Source of the DNA: Candidatus Poribacteria bacterium
GTDB lineage: Bacteria; Poribacteria; WGA-4E; WGA-3G
Assembly (NCBI GenBank): GCA_003635315.1
Contig: PYJD01000024.1
Location: 62,001-126,000, forward strand
DNA: 64,000 bases
Reading direction: 5' to 3'
Positions 19,730-28,564 of this stretch are shown piece after piece. The notes beneath the pieces are model-generated. The model saw only the letters and a list, made by a program, of their open reading frames with translations. It searched no databases and was not told where the DNA came from. Position 1 is the stretch's first letter. Every line of letters starts with the position of its first letter. The position numbers and the translations under genes were made by a program.

Positions 19730-20803
19730 CTATGAAATAAAGGGTATTTTCACGATTTCGGCGGGATGCATTTTTCCTCGTATATCAATATCAATCTGTT
19801 TAACTTTTTTATTTTGAATTAAAGCAAAACCGATATTACAATTCAAACTTGGTGAAGGAGCACCACTTGTTACTTCTCCAATAGGATTTCCATTTTTATG
19901 GACAGTATATCCACATCGAGCTACAGAACGATCAAGCATTTTAAAACCAACTAACCTTTTCTTTTGGTCAACCTTCTGTTTTTGAGAATAGAGTACACTT
20001 TTACCTATAAAATCTCTATTCTTAAATTTAACGAACCTACCTAATCCAACATCATAAGGTGTGGTATTCTCGTTCATATCCATACCGTATAGCCTAAGAC
20101 CGGCTTCAAGTCTTAGTGTATCTCGAGCACCGAGTCCGACAGGTAAACCTGCAGCCTCAATAACATCAGGATACAGAGTGTTCCATAGGTCTATGGCATT
20201 TTCTGCTTTTATATATATTTCAAAACCTAATTCACCAGTATATCCTGTACGAGAGATTGCTGCTGGTATTCCTGCAACTTCATTATTGACAAATCGAAAA
20301 AAAGATATATCTGAAAGATCATGATTTAAGACATAACGATTCAAGATATCTAAAGATTTTGGACCTTGAATCGCAATCAATACCGTATTGTCACTATCAT
20401 CAGATATTTCTGCCTCGGTGTCATTTTGAATCTTAAACCATTCAAAGTCTTTTTCAATATTTCCGGCATTCACCACTAATGTATAACTATTTTCTGAATG
20501 TCTGTATACAAGAATGTCATCCACTATCCCACCATTTTCATTACACAGGAGTGTATATAATGCTTGACCGTCAACCAACCGGTTTACATCATTTGTACAC
20601 AACTTCTCTACTAATTCCTTAGCACCATTCCCCTTAATGTCAATTTCTCCCATATGGGAGAGATCAAACAACCCAACTGACTCTCTTACAGCTAAATGTT
20701 CCTTTACAATACTGCTATATTGGACTGGCATTTCCCAGCCACCGAATTCAGTGAATTTGGCATTTAGGGATTTGTGAATTTCAAACAGTGGTGTTCTTCT
20801 CAT
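19730..20803 (-). CDS. gcvT: Glycine cleavage system T protein (aminomethyltransferase)
   Basis: Transfers the methylene group from aminomethyl-lipoyl GcvH to tetrahydrofolate, releasing ammonia. N-terminal features are FGGWEMPVQYSSIVKEHLAVR and the folate-site SVGLFDLSHMGEI. Further markers are SRTGYTGELGFEIY and GLGARDTLRLEAGLRLYGMD; the C-terminal domain has the usual GEVTSGAPSPSL. Length 357 is normal. It is the first gene of the gcvTHP operon; the amidohydrolase-like gene lies 55 bases upstream on the same strand and may be cotranscribed. Confidence 0.96.
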   Translation of the reverse strand: MRRTPLFEIHKSLNAKFTEFGGWEMPVQYSSIVKEHLAVRESVGLFDLSHMGEIDIKGNGAKELVEKLCTNDVNRLVDGQALYTLLCNENGGIVDDILVYRHSENSYTLVVNAGNIEKDFEWFKIQNDTEAEISDDSDNTVLIAIQGPKSLDILNRYVLNHDLSDISFFRFVNNEVAGIPAAISRTGYTGELGFEIYIKAENAIDLWNTLYPDVIEAAGLPVGLGARDTLRLEAGLRLYGMDMNENTTPYDVGLGRFVKFKNRDFIGKSVLYSQKQKVDQKKRLVGFKMLDRSVARCGYTVHKNGNPIGEVTSGAPSPSLNCNIGFALIQNKKVKQIDIDIRGKMHPAEIVKIPFIS

Positions 20804-20858
20804 GGATCTTACCTACAGAGGAATATATCTTGACTAAACGACTATGTCACATTAGAGA

Positions 20859-21614
20859 TTACGTTAATCCATAAATCCGTGCGAGATTATCCCCAAATAT
20901 TAATGCTTCAGCATCATCACCCAAGTCTAAACGTCTAATTGCGTTTACAACCTGAATTGGCCTGTACTCAGGTAAGTTAGATCCAAACACTATTTGTTCA
21001 GGTCCGAGTGTATCAACTGCATTCTTGACTTCTGTAGGAACAACGGTATCGGGGTCTGTTCCCCATCGCCGATGAAAACGGAGGATAGTTGTACCTAAAT
21101 AGATATTTTTGTTTACTTGTGCTTGTGATATAGCAGCATCTAAGTCATTTGGAAATCCCATGTGATCCATAATCACAGGAGTTTCTGGAACCCAACTTGC
21201 TACAGTTCCAATCCGATTCGGATGGCAATTATTAGGACCAGAATGAATTGAGATAATCAAGCCATAGTCTCGTGCAGCCTCAACTACGGGACGGACCATT
21301 GGGTCATCTACATTGTAGTTGTGTATCGCGGGCATTAATTTAATACCACGCATTCCCCACTCCTCTGCAGATAATTTGACCTTCTCAATTGGGTCAGGTT
21401 CAGTAGGATGTATTAGAGAGCATCCGAGTGTACGTTTATTTCCTCTAATGATATCTGCAAGTTCCTCGTTTTGGGGATCGGGTTGAGGGGTTGGCATGAT
21501 AACAGCTACATCCATTGATGCTTCATCTTCTAATTCAAGAAGTGCGTTAAGGTCCAACTTGTCCGATTCATCACGAAAGTCATCATTTAGATATGCTTCA
21601 AAATCACCACGCAT
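20859..21614 (-). CDS. Amidohydrolase-2-like protein lacking the N-terminal HxH
   Basis: A 251-residue TIM-barrel protein resembling metal-dependent hydrolases of the amidohydrolase-2 family (GMRGIKLMPAIHNYNVDDP, ISIHSGPNNCHPNR, PVIMDHMGFPNDLD, QIVFGSNLPEYRPIQVVNAI, IFGDNLARIYGL). Family members normally begin with a short beta strand carrying a metal-binding HxH; here the protein starts at MRGDFEAYLNDDF with an AAAAGGAG site before the ATG, so that motif appears to be missing by design rather than by a wrong start. Remaining His (barrel) and Asp/Asn residues could still bind one metal. Substrate unknown. Confidence 0.75.
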   Translation of the reverse strand: MRGDFEAYLNDDFRDESDKLDLNALLELEDEASMDVAVIMPTPQPDPQNEELADIIRGNKRTLGCSLIHPTEPDPIEKVKLSAEEWGMRGIKLMPAIHNYNVDDPMVRPVVEAARDYGLIISIHSGPNNCHPNRIGTVASWVPETPVIMDHMGFPNDLDAAISQAQVNKNIYLGTTILRFHRRWGTDPDTVVPTEVKNAVDTLGPEQIVFGSNLPEYRPIQVVNAIRRLDLGDDAEALIFGDNLARIYGLT

Positions 21615-21732
21615 AATTGCTCCTTTTACTCATAGTACACCATTTATCTGAAGTCTATGATTAAGAATTCAACAAAATGAAACTTAATATTATGAGAACA
21701 ATGTAAGAGAAATTACATTATTTGTTTCTTAT

Positions 21733-21750
21733 TAATAATACCATTTCTAA
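21733..21750. repeat. 18-base dispersed motif, inverted copy 3
   Basis: TAATAATACCATTTCTAA, the exact reverse complement of the copies at 11629 and 12406. It lies just left of the 34-base tandem repeat. Confidence 0.7.
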
Positions 21751-21788
21751 ACGATAATATAACATTATTCCGTAGTACCAAATCATTT

Positions 21789-21924
21789 GTCCAAATCAAC
21801 GCCGAATCCACATATGGAATTCGTCCAAATCAACGCCGAATCCACATATGGAATTCGTCCAAATCAACGCCGAATCCACATATGGAATTCGTCCAAATCA
21901 ACGCCGAATCCACATATGGAATTC
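21789..21924. repeat. Perfect tandem repeat, four units of 34 bases
   Basis: The unit begins GTCCAAATCAACGCCGAATC and continues with CACATATGGAATTC; four identical copies start at 21789, 21823, 21857 and 21891. Each unit is an imperfect palindrome around CATATG. A diverged single copy is found at 12099-12130. Perfect identity of the units points to recent expansion by slippage or recombination. There are no spacers, so it is not a CRISPR array. Confidence 0.92.
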
Positions 21925-21949
21925 GTCGGGTTTCGTTCCTCTACCCGAC
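21925..21949. repeat. GTCGGGT/ACCCGAC stem-loop after the tandem repeat
   Basis: Seven complementary bases flank an 11-base loop containing TTCGTTCCTCT. The element directly follows the last tandem unit. Its hairpin and composition resemble a dispersed palindromic repeat rather than a terminator: no T-run follows on either strand. Confidence 0.6.
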
Positions 21950-22056
21950 CTACGAAAGAATGGAAGAAAATAAATAGAATTGGTTTAACATTACAATCAC
22001 GGTAGGTTCAGTTTCTAACGGTTTCTACGTATGATTTTTATTGAACTCAATTAATT

Positions 22057-23061
22057 CTACTGTTTAATAAGTTGTTCATTTATTGTTATGCCACCATTAA
22101 TAGAATCTATTATGGTAATTTTATCAGTCATTAAGTCAGTACGAAAGACACTAAATGCAGATTCTGCCTTTGAAACATCTGGAAAATGGAGAAGAAATAC
22201 CGTATATGGATTAAGGGAATTCTTATTTTGTTTATCATAGTATTTTGCAGAAATCCCCACTGTTCCATCTGTCAATTCAGGGATAATTTTTGGTAGAGAT
22301 TTGTCAATAAAACGAAGCGTCCAATTGTTGGTAAAGTACTTTTCACTTCCATTAATGTGGGGTGTTGGTAACAGATTAAAAAGTGGTATTTCTTTGGGTG
22401 TATCTTTTATATTCGTTGCTATGACTTTTGCAAGCTCAATCATTCCACTTCGAATTGGTGTTGCAATCTCATAACTTTCAATTTGGACAAAATACTTCCC
22501 TTTCCAGAACCGAATATATCTTGGTGAAATAATCGCTTTACAACCAATCCATTCGAAATCTTGATGTGAATAGGAATAGACACTATAAATTCCAAATGCG
22601 TTCTCTGGAGATCCCATATCAAATACCTCTACCAAGATTAAGGGAATAGATCGGTGTTTCGGACTATGGTATTCCACTTCTGCTTGTCTTTGAAACCCAT
22701 ATTTGTAATATATATCTGGAGAAACGAAACGATCATAGTATAATGTATCGGTGTTATATGTAGAGGGTGTTCCTGCATGCACCCAATCATCGGTTTCCTC
22801 GTTCTTAGGTAATAATAATTCTGGTGCCGCAGTAGTTATATATGGAAGAGGTTTATTAATTGGATTATTGGATGAATTTGAGCGGATTTTATTCGAGACT
22901 ATAGGGATTACATTGGAAACAATTTCTTTTTTTGGAGCTTTCCAAATACCGTAGATGTATCTTCCTTTTTGATGGACAGTTGTATAATTACCTTGTTCCT
23001 GTTGGCATGATATGAGAAGAATAAAAACGAAGCAAAGCAAAACAGGACTTATACTTTTCAT
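22057..23061 (-). CDS. Predicted lipoprotein, DUF6599-like
   Basis: A 334-residue predicted lipoprotein. I choose the ATG at 23061 (MKSISPVLLCFVFILLISCQ) because it gives a clean lipoprotein signal with lipobox Cys19; an upstream ATG at 23118 would put 19 extra polar residues in front. The mature part contains a region with DMGSPENAFGIYSVYS and RFWKGKYFVQIES, which resembles the DUF6599 family. It begins four bases after the stop of the LptE-like gene, so the two are probably coupled. Function unknown; location at a membrane is a prediction. Confidence 0.75.
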   Translation of the reverse strand: MKSISPVLLCFVFILLISCQQEQGNYTTVHQKGRYIYGIWKAPKKEIVSNVIPIVSNKIRSNSSNNPINKPLPYITTAAPELLLPKNEETDDWVHAGTPSTYNTDTLYYDRFVSPDIYYKYGFQRQAEVEYHSPKHRSIPLILVEVFDMGSPENAFGIYSVYSYSHQDFEWIGCKAIISPRYIRFWKGKYFVQIESYEIATPIRSGMIELAKVIATNIKDTPKEIPLFNLLPTPHINGSEKYFTNNWTLRFIDKSLPKIIPELTDGTVGISAKYYDKQNKNSLNPYTVFLLHFPDVSKAESAFSVFRTDLMTDKITIIDSINGGITINEQLIKQ

Positions 23062-23065
23062 AATA

Positions 23066-23689
23066 TTACCATTGTTCTGCAAGCTGATTGTATAGATCTT
23101 CGATAAGTTCATCAACAATCAATGTTTTCGCCTGATCGACAGTCTCAGGTGGTTCACCCCTATTCTCAACGATATAGAAATCATGTATTTGCAGGTGATT
23201 GTCAGTTCTTGCTATGAGATTGTTCCTCACATTATCAATAAACTCATACTCAACTTGTAAACTCATACGAAGCATTTCTACATTCCCACTGGGACCATAT
23301 CCCTGTTCCTTAATATCATAATCCATTATACGGATAGTGAATTTTGAATCAGAACCATCACTCCATTTTCGGTTAAAGCGATTTATCATTTTTTCATGTA
23401 TCACTTCATCATAGGGTCTCTGAGTTACATTGTCATAGGCAATATCAGCATCCAAAATTTGAATAGGTTCTATACGTATTGTATCAATATGTTCAAGATA
23501 TGATGAAGTAGAAACATAGCCACAACCAGCGATTAATAAAACAGATGTTAAGAAAAAACAGACAAAATAGGACAATTTAATGTGACTATGAGAAAACTTG
23601 GAAAAATTCTTCTTAGGAATTAGATTGATAATGATATAATGATATTTTTGTATAACAGACTTTAAACATTGAACATGATGGATATACAT
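23066..23689 (-). CDS. LptE-like outer-membrane lipoprotein
   Basis: A 207-residue protein with a hydrophobic segment ending in a lipobox (LLIAGC) near residue 57, followed by a GYVSTSSYLEHIDTIRIEPI start and a closing helix VDQAKTLIVDELIEDLYNQL. This layout (lipobox, G-Y start, later YDIKEQGYG and EYEFIDNVRN strands) matches LptE, which plugs the LptD lipopolysaccharide translocon. The long stretch before the signal segment is odd, but an AGGA site precedes the ATG at 23689. The match is by pattern only; it might be another small lipoprotein. Confidence 0.6.
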   Translation of the reverse strand: MYIHHVQCLKSVIQKYHYIIINLIPKKNFSKFSHSHIKLSYFVCFFLTSVLLIAGCGYVSTSSYLEHIDTIRIEPIQILDADIAYDNVTQRPYDEVIHEKMINRFNRKWSDGSDSKFTIRIMDYDIKEQGYGPSGNVEMLRMSLQVEYEFIDNVRNNLIARTDNHLQIHDFYIVENRGEPPETVDQAKTLIVDELIEDLYNQLAEQW

Positions 23690-23691
23690 AC

Positions 23692-24009
23692 TTAATATCC
23701 TCGTAGAAAATCTATGTTTAATTGTAAGGTATAATGCATTCGCACCGGTGCAACTGTAGGCCGTTCAGGACTTTTCTCCTTACCATATAATAAGACCCTT
23801 ACAAAATTCACAACCTGTTTTTTTACTGCTGGTATTGATAATGTAATAAATGCAATGATTAGAATCAACAGGATAATAGTTAGAAGATTGGTCATCCATT
23901 TCTGTGATAGTAGATCACCTTTTGCAAGTTGAATTTGCCTTCTAACTTTTGTATTCCGATTTCTCATGAGTGCACCTATGAATCGTTTATATAAAAAGGC
24001 GAAAATCAA
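23692..24009 (-). CDS. Small single-pass membrane protein, unknown
   Basis: A 105-residue protein with a basic N terminus (KVRRQIQLAKGD), one strong transmembrane segment (about 41-61, NLLTIILLILIIAFITL) and a C-terminal tail. I do not recognise the family. An alternative start at the ATG at 23967 would remove 14 residues. Its stop lies two bases before the start of the LptE-like gene, so the two are cotranscribed, which hints at a role at the envelope. Confidence 0.6.
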   Translation of the reverse strand: MIFAFLYKRFIGALMRNRNTKVRRQIQLAKGDLLSQKWMTNLLTIILLILIIAFITLSIPAVKKQVVNFVRVLLYGKEKSPERPTVAPVRMHYTLQLNIDFLRGY

Positions 24010-24146
24010 AATCCATACTACCTCTTACCATTTATGAGAAGTAAGTAGTCAGTATTTGAAATTCGCCGATTTTAATAATTGTATAAAATGTGATTCTCTC
24101 CAAATGAGCCATCTATAATAGCTTTTCAGTTTATGGATAGTCCAAA

Positions 24147-26459
24147 TTAAAACCTACCTTTAGGAATACGTGGAGATCTTCGATTTCGGTTATCTCGCGA
24201 ATTATCACGTTGCTGATCATATTTATTGTTTCGTCGTTCGCGATTGTCTCGGTTCTGTCTGTTATCTCGATAGTTTGACCTATTCTGATCACGAGGTTCG
24301 CGTTGATCTTGATCAGAATCATCATCTGAGTCAGAACCTGAATCAGAATCAGAGGATGTATCAAGTTCCTCAAGAGGAACACCATTTGCAGCAATAAGTG
24401 ATAAATCAATTCTTCCTTGTTCATCAATTGTTAAGATTTTAACAGTAACCTCATCGCCAACTTTCATGACATCTTCAGCTCTACGAACATATCCATCCCC
24501 CATCTGTGATATGTGGACAAGTCCGTCTTTACCTGGAAGAATCTCAACAAAAGCGCCAAATGATGCAGTTCTAACTACTTTACCTTCATATTCCTTTCCA
24601 ATTTCAGGCATTGCTGTTACAGCGCGTATCTTTTCTTCAGCGAGTCTAACATCTTCTGCACTTGTAGAAGCAATTTCAACTGTACCATCATCATCAATGT
24701 TGATAGTTGTATTCGTTTCTTCTTGAATACCTTGAACAGTTTTACCGCGTGGACCGATGAGATCCTTAATTTTTTGTGGTGCGATCTGGAGTGAATATAT
24801 TCTGGGTGCATATTCGGATAATTCCGGGCGGGGTTGACCGATGACAGCATTCATCTGATCTATGACAGAAAGTCGTGCATCTTTTGCTTGATGAATAGCG
24901 CGCCGCATGAGTTCTGGTGTAACCCCATCAATTTTTATATCCATCTGGATAGCAGTTACACCTTCTGCAGTACCAGCAATCTTAAAATCCATATCCCCGA
25001 GAAAATCTTCAGTACCTAACATATCAGTTAATATGACTTCATGTTCACCTTCTTTGATAAGACCGACACCGATACCGGCGACAGGTCTTTTTATTGGTAC
25101 ACCTGCATCCAATAAGGATAGAGATGCCCCACAAACAGTAGCCATAGAAGAAGATGCGTTAGATTCCAGTATTTCTGATACTATACGGATCGTATAATTG
25201 AAATCTTCTTTGGAAGGAATAACAGGTTCAAGTGCTTTCTGTGCGAGAGAACCGTGCCCGATCTCCCGTCGACCTGGTCCCATCATACGTTTGACTTCAC
25301 CTGTACTGAAGGGTGGAAAGTTGTAATGCAAAAAGAATGCTCGACGGACTTCTCCATCTAATCCTCGTTGCACATCCTCGTCACCTGATGTACCGAGAGT
25401 TGTCACACATAATGCTTGTGTTTGTCCTCGTGTAAAGAGTGCAGAACCGTGTGTTCTTGGTAAGAGAGCGACTTCCCCAGAAATTGCCCGTATATCGGTA
25501 ACCCCACGTCCATCGACACGTTTACCTTCACTCAGGATGGCTTGACGCATCTCTTCTTTTTCGATATCACTCAGGATTGCCCTTGCATCTTTTTCAGCAT
25601 TTGGGTCAATTTCTTCAGGACTATCTTCGTGGATTTCAGATAGAATATCTGACTGTATTTGCTCCAAGTAATCTTCACGGAGTTGCTTATCAGACATTCC
25701 TATGGATTCTCGTATGCGTGTAGTGGCGAGATCTCTAATCCGTGAATTCAGTGTATCTTCAACGGTTTTAGTTTCAAATTCGCGTTTTTGCTGACTACAA
25801 ACAGCGACAATCCCTTCTTGGAGTTTTATTATCTCTTTTATCTCTTCATGTGCAGTAATAATTGTATCAATTACTTCGTCATCTGGAATTTCATGTCCGC
25901 CACCTTCAACAGACATCACAGCATTGGCAGTACCACTAACAAAAAGTTCGACTTCAGAACTATGCAATTCTTCATAAGTGGGGTTAATAATCAAATTACC
26001 ATCTTTTTTTCCAACAGTTACAGCTGCCACTGGACCATTGAATGGAATATCTGATACAGATAATGCGGCTGAAGTTCCAATTAAAGCTGGAACATCAGCT
26101 GGATGAACACCATCTGACGACAGAACCGTACATAAAACTTGTACTTCAGCTTTAAAATCTTTAGGGAAAAGTGGACGTATACAATGGTCAATTAGCCGAG
26201 CGACGAGTTGTTCGGAAGTTCCGGGTCGTGGTTCACGTTTGCCATATACTGTTGGTATGCGTCCTGCAGCGTAGGCTCTTTCTCTATAATCTACAGTTAA
26301 AGGGAAAAAATCGAGGTTATTCTCAGAATCATCTGCTACTACCGTTACTAAGACAACTGTTCCACCGTATTGTACCCAAACGGCCCCATCTGCTTGTTTA
26401 GCAACTTTTCCCATTTCAATCGATAGCTTTTCGCTTCCGAGTTGCATTTCTACTTTCAC
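24147..26459 (-). CDS. pnp: Polynucleotide phosphorylase
   Basis: 3'-5' phosphorolytic exoribonuclease of mRNA decay, a homotrimer. Two RNase PH-type core domains (about 1-230 and 310-540), a KH domain (about 555-610, with IGPRGKTVQGIQEE) and an S1 domain (about 620-690, GKVVRTASFGAFVEILPGKDGLVHIS) are visible. The FFLHYNFPPFSTGE segment is typical. After the S1 domain there is a tail of about 70 residues: an Asp/Ser-rich run, then an Arg/Asn/Asp-rich stretch, probably disordered and RNA-contacting. It lies 40 bases after rpsO, the classical rpsO-pnp pair. Confidence 0.97.
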   Translation of the reverse strand: MKVEMQLGSEKLSIEMGKVAKQADGAVWVQYGGTVVLVTVVADDSENNLDFFPLTVDYRERAYAAGRIPTVYGKREPRPGTSEQLVARLIDHCIRPLFPKDFKAEVQVLCTVLSSDGVHPADVPALIGTSAALSVSDIPFNGPVAAVTVGKKDGNLIINPTYEELHSSEVELFVSGTANAVMSVEGGGHEIPDDEVIDTIITAHEEIKEIIKLQEGIVAVCSQQKREFETKTVEDTLNSRIRDLATTRIRESIGMSDKQLREDYLEQIQSDILSEIHEDSPEEIDPNAEKDARAILSDIEKEEMRQAILSEGKRVDGRGVTDIRAISGEVALLPRTHGSALFTRGQTQALCVTTLGTSGDEDVQRGLDGEVRRAFFLHYNFPPFSTGEVKRMMGPGRREIGHGSLAQKALEPVIPSKEDFNYTIRIVSEILESNASSSMATVCGASLSLLDAGVPIKRPVAGIGVGLIKEGEHEVILTDMLGTEDFLGDMDFKIAGTAEGVTAIQMDIKIDGVTPELMRRAIHQAKDARLSVIDQMNAVIGQPRPELSEYAPRIYSLQIAPQKIKDLIGPRGKTVQGIQEETNTTINIDDDGTVEIASTSAEDVRLAEEKIRAVTAMPEIGKEYEGKVVRTASFGAFVEILPGKDGLVHISQMGDGYVRRAEDVMKVGDEVTVKILTIDEQGRIDLSLIAANGVPLEELDTSSDSDSGSDSDDDSDQDQREPRDQNRSNYRDNRQNRDNRERRNNKYDQQRDNSRDNRNRRSPRIPKGRF

Positions 26460-26499
26460 TAATCATCCTCCTAATACCAAAATGCTTACGGTGGAATAT

Positions 26500-26790
26500 T
26501 TAACTTCTTTGTGAACCGATTGTGTCGCGAATTCCAAGTTCATTAATTAAACGATAATACCTTGGAACGTCTTTATTATAGACATATCTTAACAAACGGC
26601 GTTGTTTTCCAACCAAGCGAAATAGTCCATGTCTTGAATGGTGATCTTTTTTATGCGTCTGAAAATGTTTCGTTAATTCCTGTATACGCGCATTTAATAC
26701 CGCGACCTGTGCCTCTGGCGAACCGGTGTCTTTCTCATGTATTTGATGCTTTTGAATTATCTCCTGCTTCCTTGTTGCATCAATTGCCAA
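26500..26790 (-). CDS. rpsO: 30S ribosomal protein S15
   Basis: Primary 16S rRNA-binding protein of the small subunit. The core HEKDTGSPEAQVAVLNARI, LTKHFQTHKKDHHSRHGL and VGKQRRLLRYV is textbook S15. It is 96 residues, a few more than the usual 89, owing to a C-terminal extension. It is followed by pnp in the conserved order. A strong promoter and a leader hairpin are visible upstream. Confidence 0.97.
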   Translation of the reverse strand: MAIDATRKQEIIQKHQIHEKDTGSPEAQVAVLNARIQELTKHFQTHKKDHHSRHGLFRLVGKQRRLLRYVYNKDVPRYYRLINELGIRDTIGSQRS

Positions 26791-26853
26791 ACCTTATCAC
26801 CTCCTGTTTTTTTATATTTTAAATGTAATTTTAGAAACCTAAGATAGAACAAA

Positions 26854-26881
26854 AGCACGACGGAAACAGTTTTGCCGTGCT
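26854..26881 (-). promoter_or_regulatory. Leader hairpin upstream of rpsO
   Basis: On the minus strand AGCACG pairs with CGTGCT around a 16-base loop, and TTTTGTT follows the stem. It lies between the predicted rpsO promoter and the start codon, so it could be an attenuator or an S15 autoregulatory structure; S15 commonly represses its own mRNA through leader structures. It could also be read as a terminator for the upstream MDR gene transcript. Confidence 0.45.
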
Positions 26882-26921
26882 CTAAAATATTGTATTATAG
26901 GGTTTCATATTTACTATGTTA

Positions 26922-26950
26922 ATTATATCATAAATGAGAATGGATTTCAA
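26922..26950 (-). promoter_or_regulatory. Sigma-70-type promoter of rpsO-pnp
   Basis: Reading the minus strand, TTGAAA and TATAAT are separated by exactly 17 bases. Transcription would begin near 26915, giving a leader of about 125 bases that contains the hairpin at 26854-26881. Confidence 0.75.
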
Positions 26951-27194
26951 GTAAATCTGTCTAACCCTTAGTGTGATGTAATTGTATTCTTATTCAAAAT
27001 TTTTTATAGTTATAGTGGAATTAGTATAAAATAGCCTGATAAAACGACAGATATTCAGATAACATTGAAATTCAAAAAAACTAAGTCCAAACATGATAAA
27101 GGTGTAATTGAAAAACGACATATATGCTTGGTTTCCAAGTGAATATCATCTGCAGATTTATTATTGAAATGTGGATAAGTGTAGATTAGAAATA
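26951..27194. other. Remainder of the rpsO-MDR intergenic region
   Basis: The full gap between rpsO and the MDR gene is about 400 bases (26791-27194). The rpsO promoter and leader hairpin occupy its left half. The rest is AT-rich, and I see no gene or convincing repeat in it. Confidence 0.55.
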
Positions 27195-28217
27195 CTATTT
27201 TGTCCAATCTAAGACAACCCCAGTATAAGTATTAGATTCATTCAACAATCCATCATAAGCCTGTTTTATATCTTCTGGTAGTAATCGATGTGATATCAAT
27301 GGTTTGACATGTAATTTTCCACGTTCAATCCAGTCAAAAATTGTCTGTTGTTTACTAAATTGTGAGATGTTGTTACCTATATCTGGATACATAGGAACAC
27401 ACCATTCTAATGCTCCTCTAATAGTTATCCATCGTAGATGTGTATCGGAAAGGAGTTCTGTTAAATCCCCGGAGACAGACACGCGTGGTGAACCGAGTAT
27501 TACGAGTTGTCCATGGGATGCAGTAGCACGTAGAGCTTGCATTACAACACTACTGTGCCCAACCGCATCCACAGTAATATTCCCAAGATCTGCACCGGTA
27601 ATTTCGTTAATTTGTTTTTGCACTTCATCGTTGTCTCCACCGACAGTATCTTTTATACCACACCGTTCAGCTAATTTACGTCTTTCTTCTACTGGATCTA
27701 CTCCGATGACTCTACATCCATGAATTCTGAACATCTGTGATACCAGATTTCCTACCAATCCCAAACCAAATACAATAACTCTTGAATTGGTTCCAATCTC
27801 AGTAACAATTATCCCAGTCATAGCAACGCCAGCCATCCGAGATGCGGCTACTACCACTGGATCAATTGTATCTGGAACGGGAGCAATTAGTCGACTTTGT
27901 GGATACCTTATTATTGAAGCATGACGACCATACGTAAAGACACGATCTCCTGGAGCAGCCCGCGTAACATTGGATCCAACATCTCTTACAATACCTACAT
28001 TGGCATATCCTGAACGCCAAGGATATGCACACCATGTACCCTCCTGAAAAACTTTAGGATCACGCCCCGTATAGTTTGCTAATTCTGTTCCACTACTTAT
28101 GAATGTATACTCTGTATCAATCAATACTTCGTTGGGTGACTGTATGGTGTCATCAAATTCATTTGTTTGGAGTTCTACCAAGTTTTGTCCTGTTACAACG
28201 ACTTCTCTAATCTTCAT
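27195..28217 (-). CDS. Medium-chain dehydrogenase/reductase (zinc-type alcohol dehydrogenase family)
   Basis: A 340-residue MDR-family oxidoreductase. It has the GroES-like N-terminal part (SSGTELANYTGRDP, GYANVGIVRDVGSNVTRAAPGDRVF) and the Rossmann NAD(P) part with VIVFGLGLVGNLVSQMF and GCRVIGVDPVEERR. The structural zinc Cys cluster of classic alcohol dehydrogenases is not visible. The substrate is unknown; relatives act on sugars, threonine or chlorophyll-type intermediates. It overlaps the DUF202 gene by 11 bases and is the last gene of a four-gene operon beginning with a PhyH-family gene. Confidence 0.85.
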   Translation of the reverse strand: MKIREVVVTGQNLVELQTNEFDDTIQSPNEVLIDTEYTFISSGTELANYTGRDPKVFQEGTWCAYPWRSGYANVGIVRDVGSNVTRAAPGDRVFTYGRHASIIRYPQSRLIAPVPDTIDPVVVAASRMAGVAMTGIIVTEIGTNSRVIVFGLGLVGNLVSQMFRIHGCRVIGVDPVEERRKLAERCGIKDTVGGDNDEVQKQINEITGADLGNITVDAVGHSSVVMQALRATASHGQLVILGSPRVSVSGDLTELLSDTHLRWITIRGALEWCVPMYPDIGNNISQFSKQQTIFDWIERGKLHVKPLISHRLLPEDIKQAYDGLLNESNTYTGVVLDWTK

Positions 28218-28545
28218 ACTTCATTCCTTCTGCAAATTCTCTTTGCTTTATTTCACGTATAAGTGCTTTCATCCGATTGTATCTATAGAGTCCAAGAAAA
28301 AAAGTAATTGTACCTAATAACATTAATCCAAATCCAATAGTCCTATCAGCTAAAGGTGAACTAACCATTTTCGTGACGATTTCAAAATGAACAAACGACA
28401 ATCCTGCCACAAATAGCGTCAAGGCAGTACGGATATATGCAAGAAATGTCCGTTCATTTGCCAGAATCGTTCTATCTGCTGCAAGGTGATCTCGTAGAAT
28501 AAGTTGTCCTTTTATTCCATCATATGGGGTTGATTTTTCTGACAT
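28207..28545 (-). CDS. DUF202 (YidH-like) membrane protein
   Basis: A 112-residue inner-membrane protein with the family hallmark LANERTFLAYIRTAL near the N terminus followed by three transmembrane segments (about 38-54, 70-90 and the preceding helix). DUF202 proteins occur in many bacteria with no firmly known function. It overlaps the start of the MDR gene by 11 bases, so the two are coupled. Confidence 0.85.
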   Translation of the reverse strand: MSEKSTPYDGIKGQLILRDHLAADRTILANERTFLAYIRTALTLFVAGLSFVHFEIVTKMVSSPLADRTIGFGLMLLGTITFFLGLYRYNRMKALIREIKQREFAEGMKYED

Positions 28546-28564
28546 TCGTAAATAAAATACTCCT

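Larger units (their letters stand above)
21615..22056. other. Repeat-containing intergenic region
   Basis: About 440 bases between an amidohydrolase-like gene and a lipoprotein gene. It holds an 18-base dispersed motif (21733-21750), a four-unit tandem repeat (21789-21924) and a stem-loop (21925-21949), listed separately. I see no gene in it. Confidence 0.7.

Noticed and set aside
21789-21924. CRISPR array
   Set aside because: The four units are contiguous with no spacers.
21787-22005. A plus-strand frame over the tandem repeat
   Set aside because: Its periodic peptide is simply the translation of the DNA repeat.
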